A DNA stretch of 29,245 bases from Umbelopsis ramanniana AG (taxonomy: Eukaryota > Mucoromycota > Umbelopsidomycetes > Umbelopsidales > Umbelopsidaceae): assembly GCF_025399195.1 (NCBI RefSeq), contig NW_026252192.1, positions 1 to 29,245 on the forward strand. The letters run 5' to 3'. Shown piece by piece: positions 1 to 9,549 of this stretch. The notes under the pieces are model-generated. The model was not told the DNA's origin. It saw only the letters and a program-made list of their open reading frames with translations, and searched no databases. Numbering within the stretch: position 1 is the stretch's first letter; each line of letters starts with the position of its first letter. The translations under genes and the position numbers were made by a program.

Positions 1-385
1 CTTCCCATTTAAATTGGCAACCGACGACAAAGTGGTATTCATCTTCATCTTCCTTCTTGCAAATCAGGCATGTTGATGAAGGATATTTCAAGGGATCCAT
101 TGTATATAACCTTTTTCGATGCAACAATTTGTCATGGAGTAACCTCCACCAAGGTGATCTTGCTTCGTGTAGTATCGGCAGCTTCCACCACATGGTCCAT
201 CTAGACTTTGGAATCATTTCATACCTCCTACTTGACAAGCGCATAGGGGGCATCAACAGTGGCTTGGAATCCTGGTCTCTCCAGTAGTTCCGAATGTTAC
301 TTGTTGTCCAGGCAGACATTTTGATGGACTGGTACTCCTTGTTCTGCGTCACCCAGTACACATTGGCAATTAGTATAAATAACAA
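1..385 (-). mobile_element. 3' fragment of a LINE-type reverse transcriptase (zf-RVT region), cut by window edge
   Basis: On the minus strand one frame stays open from 385 down to 1 (about 128 codons) after an in-frame TGA at 388-386, and it runs off the window. Its last part reads W-W-x-L-L-x-D-K-L-L-H-R, then about 18 residues later C-L-I-C, E-D-E, H-F-V-V-G-C and K-W. This W..L..L...C-x2-C...H-x4-C...W pattern is the zinc-binding domain found after the polymerase in many non-LTR retrotransposons (zf-RVT). The upstream polymerase and endonuclease domains are not in the window. Minus-strand sequence before 385 has stops in this frame and I could not join it to an upstream exon with matching phase, so the copy is probably 5'-truncated or degenerate. 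The element continues beyond base 1. Confidence 0.6.
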
Positions 386-2904
386 TCAGTACATCAATCA
401 ACAGAATTTCAGGAAATAAAAGTAACTCACTGAATACAAAAAAAAAAAAGTCCAAACAGGCTTCCATGACCAATGGTGGGCCGTGCCCCCAAAAACCAGC
501 ATTCAATTAAGAGGTAATACTGGCAATCACCTTGGAGTGTATATGGCCTGAATACCAAAGAAAGAAATATATGGAGTGCCCGCTGGACAGCGGTTTTTCA
601 CAACTCAAATGAATCGTTTGCCTTCAAAACGATAGTCCACAATATGGTTTACTCTCTACGCAGCAGATTTCTTGACAATTATTGCATCCGGTACAGTGCA
701 ACCTGGAGCTACTGAATACCCAAAAATGAAAAAGAAGATGCGTGAAATGAAGCCCGTTTCCTCGAGCAAGTATGGACTTTCTTATTCTTTCTTTTAAGAG
801 ATTCTTTTTCATTCAGGCGCTTTTTTATTGTTATTTTTTAGGAATGACTTGGAACATCCTGCGGCGATTTCTGAGTTTTATGAAGCCAAGTCTCACCATG
901 AAGCTAGAAGATAGCTGATATGTTCTTTTTGCACCATTTCTTGGGTTTAATGAACTGAAAATGACTTACCAGTTCGAATCAGTGATCGTTTCAGCCGTGC
1001 TGCGAGTCGTTCCTGCTTGCACTGCAGTTATCCATCCATAACACGCCTCCCTTTCCTATGGTTGAAGGCCTCGATCTGTGGTAGGCTGGATAACTGACTC
1101 AAACCGTTCAGCATGGTCTTCAAGTATTGATTTACTCATTTATTGATATTCTGAGGAATTCAATAGCCTGTAGCACTACAAAAAGCAGTAGCCTGTAGCT
1201 ACCACTCGCAGTTAGGTAAAGTAAAGTTGCATATATACAACAATTCACGCAAATCAGAGTACGTCTATGCGGTAGCCATGAAACGTTACCTTCTCAAAAA
1301 AGGACAGAGCCTGCAACACCCTCAGACCTCACCGCATTCATGCTCCTCGTCGACCTTTCCGTCTGTAACCTTGGCCAGTGACTGTGGAATTTCCCTCCCA
1401 TGGAGTCCTGATGGATATCTGCCAGTCTATTGAGCATGAGGTGAAGAAGCTTATCATCTTAGAAAACCGACAGGTACCTCCCAGAAGGCATGGGCATTTT
1501 CCCATTATACCCGGTCTCTCCTTCAGCTTATTTGCCTGTCTTGTGCGTCGGATTGATTGTAGCAGACTTACCTTCCAACTGGAAGGTGCTAACTCTTCTG
1601 ATTACTATGCCCGTTGGCGCCAGCCAGCTATTGCTAGCATCACCCATACGATGTTTGGCTTAGTATCTGCGTATGCTACCGCTCTGACCGTCGTTTCTGT
1701 TCCTCTTGGAATCTCATCTTCGTCCGGTGCTGATTCCTGAGCGACACTCATCAGGAAGCTCGTGATGCCATCAAGTCGTTTTGCCTTCCGTTCGTGGAAG
1801 TGTGTCCATTTTTCCCTTGAATTTACAAGCTCTTAGCTAGTTGCTCCGAAAATAGCCTAATAAAACACGTATATATAAAAAAAGTAAAAGTGTGTCCTGA
1901 TGTCCTCTCCTGGATCTCGTTTCTGATCGCCATCGCCATCGTCTTCCCCCCGTTCTTAGGACCGCTCGTGTTCCCTTTTCCCGCCGCCTTCCTGCTGAAG
2001 AGTTTGTTACTGGTTGTTGCCGCATCCAATACAGCCATTCCTTTCCCCACTGTTCTCCATTTTGCTCCTTAGCGTTGGTGGCTGTTGCAGTCGCCAACAC
2101 ATTCACTGCTGGCCATACCGCGGACGCTTCTCAATATCCACACCAAGATTCTTTTCTACTTTGTCAGGGCAAGGATATAATACAAAGAGTCATCTACAAC
2201 GTGCAATACTGCATGACTGCAAATACATCCTTCAAATGCTGATTACTGCCAGAAGATTTTGTTCTTTAACTCCACCTTTCAGAGACTGAAAATCATTGGT
2301 ATCTAAATCCAGTCTATTGCCAATTCAACAACACATCAACATCAACATTGAAGACCTCAGATCTTAGCAATTTTAGCTTAGCGACAAAGGGTCTTGAGTC
2401 TGATGTAATCCCGTGAGAGAAATAGAGGCTCGAAGGTCATTTCAGAGCATTGCTGTAAACTTTCCTACTTGAGTTTAATACTCTACTCTAATGAAAATAA
2501 AAATAAAGGATGTGGTAATGAGCCTATCCGCTACAAAATTATATAGCGGATTAATAAGTTCAGTGGACGTTGCAGCATATTCTCGCATTTGAAAATATCT
2601 TCAACTTCTGTACGACTTTGATTCCTCAAGGTCAAACATCTTTGCCAGAATTCCGGAATATTTTGTACTTGAACGTTTGGGTTCTTTTACTCCAGGGTCT
2701 TCAAAAAATGCGATCATTAGATGAATCGAAATGAAAAGTGTCTTTTGCTGCCCGAAGTAGCTATTTGGCAGCCATTAAAAATGAACCTGCCATTTTTTCG
2801 ATAGACCTGTAGTGCCAAAAGATCAAAGGTAGAGCGTCAAGCGGAGTACTAAATCTCGAAATGGTGCACATGTCAGTGGGAAACCAGTGGTATGCTCAGT
2901 ACTA
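386..2904. other. 2.5-kb stretch without a recognisable gene
   Basis: Only short open frames occur here, the longest being 120 codons at 1378-1740 on the plus strand. None shows a domain, signal peptide or conserved motif that I recognise, and none could be extended by phase-consistent splicing. A short direct repeat, AGCCTGTAGC, occurs twice near 1165-1200. Lying next to a LINE remnant, this may be decayed transposon DNA, but no terminal repeats or target-site duplications were seen. The last few hundred bases should hold the promoter of the HIT gene. Confidence 0.5.
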
Positions 2905-3598
2905 ATGGACATTCATCAAGAAGATAACTGCATTTTCTGCAAAATTGCTCGCAAGGAAGCACCATCGGTACCAGTGTATGTGATATCTCTAGAGTTTTGT
3001 TCACTTTCACTCCATGAAGCTAATTTGCCTCCTTCTAGATACGAAGATGACCACGTTGTAGCTTTCATGGGTTGGTGCTACTTGTCTTTCGTTAATCAGT
3101 CTTGAATTTTTCTGCAGCTAACCTCTATTTATGTGAATGATTGCAGATATTGCTCCAGTAACTCGAGGTACAGAAGAGAACATCTACCCTTCATTACCCT
3201 CAGATTAGCGTACTAAAACCTTCGTAGGTCACACTCTGGTCATTCCGAAAAAGCACTATGCTACACTTGATACTATGTCTGCCGAAGACATGGCAAGGAT
3301 TGGCAGTGTTCTTCCTCGTATAGCCAAAGCAGTCATCTTAGGCTGTGATACTAAAGACTTCAATATCATGCAAAATAACGGCAAGCGAGCTGGTCAGGTT
3401 CGTGTCATTGTATCCAACGCACGATGTCATGCTTATCACTAACCTTGGCAATAGGTGGTCTTTCATGTTCACTACCATATAATACCACGATATCCGACTG
3501 AAGGAGCTCTATTTGGAAAGCAAAGGGTTATACCAAGGCTTAAGCTGACAAAAGAAGAATATGGGGCCATGCAAGCCAGTATCAAGTCACATCTGTAA
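2905..3598 (+). CDS. HIT-family (histidine triad) nucleotide-binding hydrolase, HINT/Hnt1-like
   Basis: Five exons with matching phases: 2905-2975, 3039-3070, 3147-3167, 3228-3397 and 3455-3598, giving 145 aa. The protein opens with C9-x2-C12 (C-I-F-C-K-I), a zinc-binding pair common in HINT proteins. It continues with the family signature F-M-D-I-A-P-V-T-R-G-H-T-L-V-I-P-K and ends its core with H102-V-H-Y-H106-I-I-P-R, the histidine triad (H-x-H-x-H). HINT proteins hydrolyse the P-N bond of nucleoside phosphoramidates such as AMP-lysine, and the middle and last His take part in phosphate transfer. Length fits the family (about 120-150 aa). The ATG at 2905 is the first one just before the CxxC motif; an in-frame GTG lies 18 nt upstream. 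The third exon is only 21 nt. The gene converges with the membrane-protein gene downstream. Confidence 0.93.
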
Positions 3599-3795
3599 GG
3601 GTGTAACTATACTCCTGCCCCTTTACTGAAAACTGAATCAAGGCTGTATATTTACACTATGAGTGAAAATTTGTAAGATTGTAATAGAGATAGAAACAGA
3701 TTTTATTTGTACAATGGAGGTTTCGAATGAACTTCAAAATATTCTCTGCTCAGCGTTATTTAAGTGCCAAGTTCTTATTTGATCAGTATCCATTT

Positions 3796-4780
3796 CTAAT
3801 ACACAGTGGCCATTTGGTAACGAGATTCTTCAAAATCTTTGATCTGCTGATCGTGTAGTCGATGATGGCGAGCACCATTACGCAACCTGGAAGCATAGGC
3901 TGAAACGACAGAAGCAAAGTATATCTAGATTTGGGAAGAGAAGGGGGAAGGGAAATAAGGATCACACCGAAATATACGATAGATCACCACACACAACTTA
4001 CTTGTACGATTTGGATGACGAAGACAACAACACCAAATGTAATCAGCATGACTTTGATGGCTTCTGAGCATTGGTCGTATGACATGCTGCCAGCATTGAG
4101 TGTTCCTGGGTAACTGACAGGGTGGTAATAAGGGCTGCTGTTGAAAGTTGCGGTAATGCTCGATTCAGGGTGGGTCATGGAGACGAATCCAGTCGCTTCA
4201 CAAGACTCAATGATATCCTCACGGTGAGTAGCTATCAAAATGAGTGCAAGCAGATATTTGATGATAGAAAGTGCACAAGCGATCCAAACGGTGATGCTGA
4301 AGACTTTTGCAAATTTGCGCGATGCCTGAAATTTAAGGAGGTTTGTCAGACATCAGGGCAGTAACAAGAGCAACCAAAGGTTAGTAAGTGCCAACTTACC
4401 ACGCAGGAGCCTATCATACCAAACAGACCTCCACAAGCGATGAGGAGTGTAAAGATCTGCTGGATGATGAATATTGCTCTACTGGACTGACTGGCATATG
4501 CAAAGATACCTAAGCAACGGCGTTAGTACTTAAACTCGTATAGACATAAAGATCCAATGTATTATATAATGATTGCATACTGTTTCTACCCAAAAATCCA
4601 CTGGTTGCTTCAAATAGATTCGATACCTGATGAACACGACATTCAAGTAACAAAGCATTAGTATTTGATGGCGTCATACATATATTGAAGTTCTTTCTGT
4701 TTACATACAAAGAACCAAAGGGCAATAATGAATGTTCCTGCCCTTAATGGTATACAGCAACAGCATTGCTCTAGTCTCAT
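3796..4780 (-). CDS. small four-pass membrane protein, Cys-rich N terminus
   Basis: Five exons join in phase (4780-4709, 4626-4581, 4509-4400, 4325-4002, 3924-3796) to give 226 aa. The start M-R-L-E-Q is followed by four Cys (C6-C9), then I-P-L-R-A-G and a first membrane segment. A second and third hydrophobic segment lie in exon 3 and the start of exon 4. An extracellular or lumenal loop of about 65 aa in exon 4 has few charges and two Cys, and a fourth segment ends exon 4 and enters exon 5. The cytosolic tail has V-S-A-Y-A-S-R-L and ends R-Y-Q-M-A-T-V-Y. I recognise the overall pattern as a small tetraspan family common in Mucoromycota, but know no function for it; no LAPTM, MARVEL or tetraspanin signature is certain. 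It starts 118 bp after the phosphoketolase stop, in the same direction. Confidence 0.8.
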
Positions 4781-4898
4781 TGGCGCAAAAGAGGGGAGAA
4801 AGAGAATAAGTATAGGACAACGCAGGTCAGCAGAGAAAATAAAAAGATGACTTTATTTTTGGCTAATATTTAATCTCCGCGTAATTGGAGGTGGGCAT

Positions 4899-7881
4899 TT
4901 AAAAGTTAGGACGCTCAGAAAAATGAGCAGGATCCTCACCATGTTGCGAGATGTATTTTTCATGTTCTCTAATCTGATGACGGTAACTGGTAATCAATGT
5001 ATGTACATCGATATCAACATCGTCGTTAGGCGCAACTCTTTGTAGTGCGTCGATGGCAATATCGAATCGGGAACAACCTACCAAGACGTATATGGTGTTA
5101 GCGCTAATTCTGGGCTTCCCTTTTTCGTCGCATTTCACGCAGCGTTTAATTATATCGCTCAAAACTTACCATTCGCAGTCAACATCCTGAATGGTGTTGT
5201 GGTTGTACCTTCTTCCTTATATCCGTGAATAGACATTCGATCCGGAACGTTGTTCCTCTCAAAAGTAAGGCCCTTGATAACGCTGTTATAACCGTGGAAG
5301 TTGAAGATGATTGGCTGCTGATCTCCAAAGACAGATGCAAACTCCGTTGTGGATAGAGCATGAGGATGGTCAAACCCAAGAACCATTAAGTCTAGTAGAA
5401 AGTAATGAGATGGAACGTTTTAGCTTAAACTGATCATCCTCCTAACTGCATTGTAGCGGGTCTTACCTGTAACATTGACTACACGGACTTTAAGGTTCGG
5501 ACAATCTTTGCGTAACATAGCTGCTGCTGCCAAGACTTCAAACGTTGTTTCTACACCACATCCAACCAAGACAACGTGCGGATGCCTTCCATGATCCGAG
5601 CTGTAAGATTTCCAGATAGAAACGCCAGCTCGACAATGAGTTTCTGCTTCCTCAGGATTCAACCAGACAGCTGTCTCATGCTTAGAGCTTATCATCAAAT
5701 TGATGTAGTTCTTGCTTCGAAGACAGTGTCTCAGCGTGGAGACCATACAGTTAGCATCCGGTGGTAAATATATGCGAATCATATCTGACTTCAGATTTAT
5801 CAAACTGTTAATGAATCCAGGAACTTGATGACTGAATCCGTTGTGTTCTTGCCTCCACAGAGTACTAGTCTAGAGGTTAAGCATGCGTTCATTTAAACTT
5901 TAGTGAAACCTATTCCTTATGACGACAAGTGCATAGAGTGGAAACTCACTTCAATGTAATTCAGGGACGCTATGTCGGACCTCCACTTTGTTTCTTTTCC
6001 CATTTTCACAAATTTAGCATACTGGATGACCATTGTAGTCACAATACCGAGAAATCTGTGAAACATATCAGTTAAGCATTCATGTTTTATACTCAGCATG
6101 TAGCAGTATATATCTTACGCTTCGTAGCTCGGAAACAGTGCAGTTCGTCCGGTGAGTGTATATCCTTGAAGAAGACCTTGGCATGTATGCTCGGATAAAA
6201 TCTCGATAATTCGACCATTTTTGGAAAAAACATCCTTGTCCCACTATAGTTTCGTTGACATTGTTAACTGAGTGCTACGTGAGGCTTGTATAAGGTCTGT
6301 TCACTCACCTCAAAAGCTCGGCCGGTGACACCGAACACTGCGTCGAGCTTGTTGGACATCAATTCGTCCGGACAAAATATTCTAAATGTCTGTGGATTAC
6401 GCTCAATGACACTTGCTAAAAATTTGCCAGATATCTTCATTGGGCTCGCGTTGGCATCTGAAACACCGAAATCCTTCCAATCTGGAAGATCAAGCGGTTT
6501 GTATCCATTATAGGAGTCTGCGATCATACCAAGTTTGTAATCATCTTCAGGGAATACATCGGTCACATCCTTCTTCGGAAGACTGTTTTCTGAAAATAGC
6601 TCATCTAGTTTGTAGCTATGTAGCCACTGTTCCAACAGCTCCAGTTCTTCTTTGTCTGTATTAGCCTTTGGAAGAGGTACTTGATGTGCGTGAAAAGTTC
6701 CTTCAATTCGCTTTCCATGTGCTTCTTTAGGACCAGTCCAGCCTTTAGGTGTTCGTAGAACAATCATTGGCCAACGAGGTTTATAAATTGGATTTCCTGA
6801 GCGAGCCTTTTCTTGAATGGTATGTATGGTCTCTATTGCCCATTCCATTGATGCCGCCATGTCCTGTTGAACATCTTGGAGGTTTACACCAACAATTCTG
6901 CATTGATATCCGTATCCAGTGAACAGAGCCACCAGTTCATCATCGCTAATCAAAAAAAGTGCAGTTAGCTTATGCTACAACATGCGAGGCACGGCACGAT
7001 GTTTACCTCATGCAGCCGAAAATTGTGCGCTCAGAAATTTTGAATCCGTTCAAATTGAGGATAGGTAGAACAGCACCGGAAGTAACAGGGTCGAGGTACT
7101 TAATGGCATGCCATGCTGTTGCAGTTGGGCCGGTTTCAGCTTCTCCATCTAGAAATTTTCAAACAGAATTTTGTATGTCAGAATTTTGAAGGACCTGGTA
7201 AAGCCATTCAATTCGTTTGATTCTAACCTCCTACAATGCATGTAACAACCAAATTAGGGTTGTCCAATGCCGCACCAAAGCTGACGGCTAGAGCGTATCC
7301 GAGCTCTCCACCTTCGTGAATTTGACCAGGGAGTTCCGAATTTGTATGGCTAAACAAAGTCACTAATTAAACATTGAATTTCGTCATGCTTTCGCCATTG
7401 GTATTACTTACCTTGGAAAGCCGCCAGGCCATGAAAATCCTCTTATCAAGTTAAACAACCCCTTCTCGGTCAAAGAATATTGGGGATAGAATTTGGACAG
7501 CGAGCCTTCGAGATACAAGTTGGCAAGATTGGCCGGAGCACCATGACCTGGGCCGGTCACTAACAACATACGTTGATTTTGACTTTTGATGATTCTCGTA
7601 CAATGTGCGTATATCAAATTGATAGCTGGGCAAGTGCCCCAGTGACCAAGAAGCCTCGGTTTGATATCGTCGAACGTCAACTTGTTTCGTAGCAAAACAT
7701 TGGATTTCAAGAAAATCATCGCCCCCGCCAAAAAATTGGTGGCACGCTGTAATTTGATATATGGCTTAAGGTCATCCTTGGATACCCTAGAAATGTCGAC
7801 CTTAACAGAGTACTGGGATGTATCCAAATCTACGGAGGTTAAAGAGGTCATCAGCGTGATAAAGGTGAAAAAAGTATGCAT
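4899..7881 (-). CDS. xfp: xylulose-5-phosphate/fructose-6-phosphate phosphoketolase
   Basis: Thiamine-diphosphate enzyme that splits xylulose-5-P (or fructose-6-P) with phosphate into acetyl phosphate plus glyceraldehyde-3-P (or erythrose-4-P). Nine exons join in phase: 7881-7412, 7349-7228, 7148-7007, 6945-6309, 6243-6119, 6055-5950, 5869-5467, 5391-5170, 5077-4899. The product is 801 aa, the normal family length (about 790-830). Family motifs are in order: G-H-W-G-T (79-83), G-P-G-H-G-A-P (110-116), the ThDP-binding G-D-G-E-A-E-T-G-P (197-205) with N-L-N-G (229-232), then [10 protein letters not shown] near 540-549, the last being a phosphoketolase hallmark with a conserved Glu. A second Met 10 codons in (7851) may be the true start, since the first ten residues ([10 protein letters not shown]) are not typical. 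No organelle signal is clear, so the protein is probably cytosolic. Acetate kinase lies 223 bp upstream on the same strand. Confidence 0.97.
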
Positions 7882-8104
7882 CAGATAGCAAACGGCTGCT
7901 GAAGTAATTTATGTCATGGCTGAGATTGAAAATAAGTCAATTGACGTGAGCAATGCGCAATAGGCTGATATGCTGGTAAACATCGGTGTGAAGTAACTGG
8001 AGAAACCAAATTGAACGCATTCTGATATCAGCAGTTTAGATAGGGGGAACGTTTTAGTGCATAGGTTTTATTCATGATGCTAATAATATTGTCTTTACGC
8101 CCAT

Positions 8105-9304
8105 CTATCCACTCACTATGGCGGTAGCAACTTGGTATTCTTCGTTAGTGGCCACGACAAGAACCTTGACCGTACTGTTAGATCCACTGATGTTCACAGG
8201 GCCACTTTTCAGTTGATCACTGCTGAATCTATTCTTCTCACTATCAATTTTGCAACCTAAACAGTTCAAGCGTTCCGCCACCTTTGCACGTACAATATCC
8301 GAGTTCTCTCCTATCCCGCCAGTAAAAATGATAGCATCCACGCCTTGCAGTGCCACGAAGTAGGCACCAATAAAGTTTTGTATTCTGTTAACAAGAAGAT
8401 CCAAAGCTAGACGAGCATCACTGTCAGTCCTCTTGGTGATTTCGGATAGGTTGGAGGTGCCACAGATGGCAGCTATCCCACTCTCCTTGTTCAAAACCTT
8501 TTCTGCCCTGGATAATTCTTCCTTTTCAATGTGTTGCGGGTCGGAAATGAAGTGGAAAATTGCACTTGGGTCAATATCACCAGACCGAGTCCCTCCTGGT
8601 AAGCCAGACAACGGTGTAAGACCCATCGAGGTGTCCAGACTTTCGCCATGTAGAATAGCGCATACACTACTTCCACTTCCAAGGTGAAGACTGATAAGTT
8701 TCGTCTCCTTTAGCGGTTTATTTAAGCACTTGGCAGCTTGTTCTGCGACGTATGAATGAGAGAGACCATGAAAGCCGTATTTACGAATATTCTTTGACTT
8801 GGCGGCTTCCTTCGGAACTGGGTAGGTGTAAATGTACTCTGGGATGGTTTGGTGATACATGGTATCAAAGCAGGCAACGTTCTCACTATCTGGGAGTTCT
8901 TCAAGAACCAGTCGGATGACCTTTACAGCTCTGCTGTTATGCAAAGGGGCCAAATCGTTAAGTTTATCCAGTTGTTCAAGTTCCTTCTTTGTGATTTTTG
9001 CTGGAGCTCGATGATTTCCGCCATGGACGATTCTATGGCCGACGTACTTAATATCTTTTGTCTCGCAAACGTTTTGATCGGTAATAAGTTGTAATATGTA
9101 TTTGACAGCTTGTCTGTGGTCATTTATTTTTTCACACTTTTCGACTTTCTGGTCACTCTTTGATACGGTGCCCGTGAACTTGCTTTGGTCGGTTCCAATT
9201 TCGGACACATTACCATATGCTGCTTGCGAAAGATCCGGATAGGTAAAAAGTTTAAACTTGAGACTGGAAGAACCAGCATTCAACACAAGTATTACGGGTG
9301 ACAT
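8105..9304 (-). CDS. ack: acetate kinase
   Basis: Single uninterrupted frame of 399 aa, the usual length for acetate kinase. It interconverts acetyl phosphate + ADP with acetate + ATP (ASKHA fold). Visible motifs: L-N9-A-G-S-S-S-L-K-F near the N terminus, G-H-R91-I-V-H-G-G, F-D147-T-M-Y-H, Y-G-F-H179-G-L-S-H-S-Y, G-G-T-R240-S-G-D-I-D-P, F-T-G-G-I-G-E-N-S (327-335) and T-N-E-E388-Y. These match the known substrate and catalytic residues (Asn, Arg, Asp, His, Arg, Glu). One difference stands out: the phosphate-loop motif usually written H-L-G-N-G reads H207-L-G-S210-G. No introns, although the neighbouring phosphoketolase has eight. The gene lies 245 bp after the O-fucosyltransferase-like gene and 223 bp before phosphoketolase, all on the minus strand. 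A bacterial-type Shine-Dalgarno context is not expected and was not seen. Confidence 0.97.
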   Translation of the reverse strand: MSPVILVLNAGSSSLKFKLFTYPDLSQAAYGNVSEIGTDQSKFTGTVSKSDQKVEKCEKINDHRQAVKYILQLITDQNVCETKDIKYVGHRIVHGGNHRAPAKITKKELEQLDKLNDLAPLHNSRAVKVIRLVLEELPDSENVACFDTMYHQTIPEYIYTYPVPKEAAKSKNIRKYGFHGLSHSYVAEQAAKCLNKPLKETKLISLHLGSGSSVCAILHGESLDTSMGLTPLSGLPGGTRSGDIDPSAIFHFISDPQHIEKEELSRAEKVLNKESGIAAICGTSNLSEITKRTDSDARLALDLLVNRIQNFIGAYFVALQGVDAIIFTGGIGENSDIVRAKVAERLNCLGCKIDSEKNRFSSDQLKSGPVNISGSNSTVKVLVVATNEEYQVATAIVSG

Positions 9305-9536
9305 TGTAGGGGAAGAGCTGAATGGGGTTTAAGTGAAACGCTGGTGCAAAGAGTGAAGACTGGGAGAAAAATTGACGACATTAAAAAAATAATTCTGTCA
9401 TTTACGTCATTGCAAGGTAAAAAAAAAAGCGCTTGTATTGAATAAGTTTGTATACAATATGGGTATGTACAGTACAAAAGTCAAACGAATGAAGGTATTA
9501 AAAAAGAAATTAATTTGATTTACAATGAAAGAGAGT

Positions 9537-9547
9537 GGGGGGGGGGG
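9537..9547. repeat. G11 homopolymer next to the O-fucosyltransferase stop codon
   Basis: Eleven G in a row on the plus strand (C11 on the coding strand), 2 bp beyond the stop codon of the upstream minus-strand gene. It lies in the 3' UTR, so length errors here would not change the protein. Confidence 0.95.
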
Positions 9548-9549
9548 TT

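Noticed and set aside
297-506. Possible upstream exon of the LINE fragment, joined over a GTGAGT donor near 430 and an AG at 344
   Set aside because: The branch site and splice signals look plausible, but the phases do not match, so the join would shift the frame.
955-990. AGTTCGAATC resembling a tRNA B box
   Set aside because: No matching A box and no cloverleaf arms could be built around it on either strand.
1378-1740. 120-codon open frame on the plus strand
   Set aside because: No domain, no Met-rich or structured pattern, no phase-consistent extension, and no sign of a start context; it is within the range of chance open frames.
1823-2106. Overlapping Arg-rich open frames on the minus strand
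   Set aside because: Two frames overlap without either showing a known motif; the Arg/Gly content follows from the local base pattern.
3841-3908. Alternative last-exon acceptors (TTTCAG or TTCCAG) in the tetraspan gene
   Set aside because: They break the fourth membrane segment; the acceptor ending at 3925 keeps the segment and gives the tail ending M-A-T-V-Y.
8042-9312. AGGGG (stress-element-like) pentamers upstream of phosphoketolase (8042-8046) and acetate kinase (9308-9312)
   Set aside because: Five-base matches are expected often by chance, and the second lies only 4 bp before the start codon, so a shared regulator cannot be argued from them.
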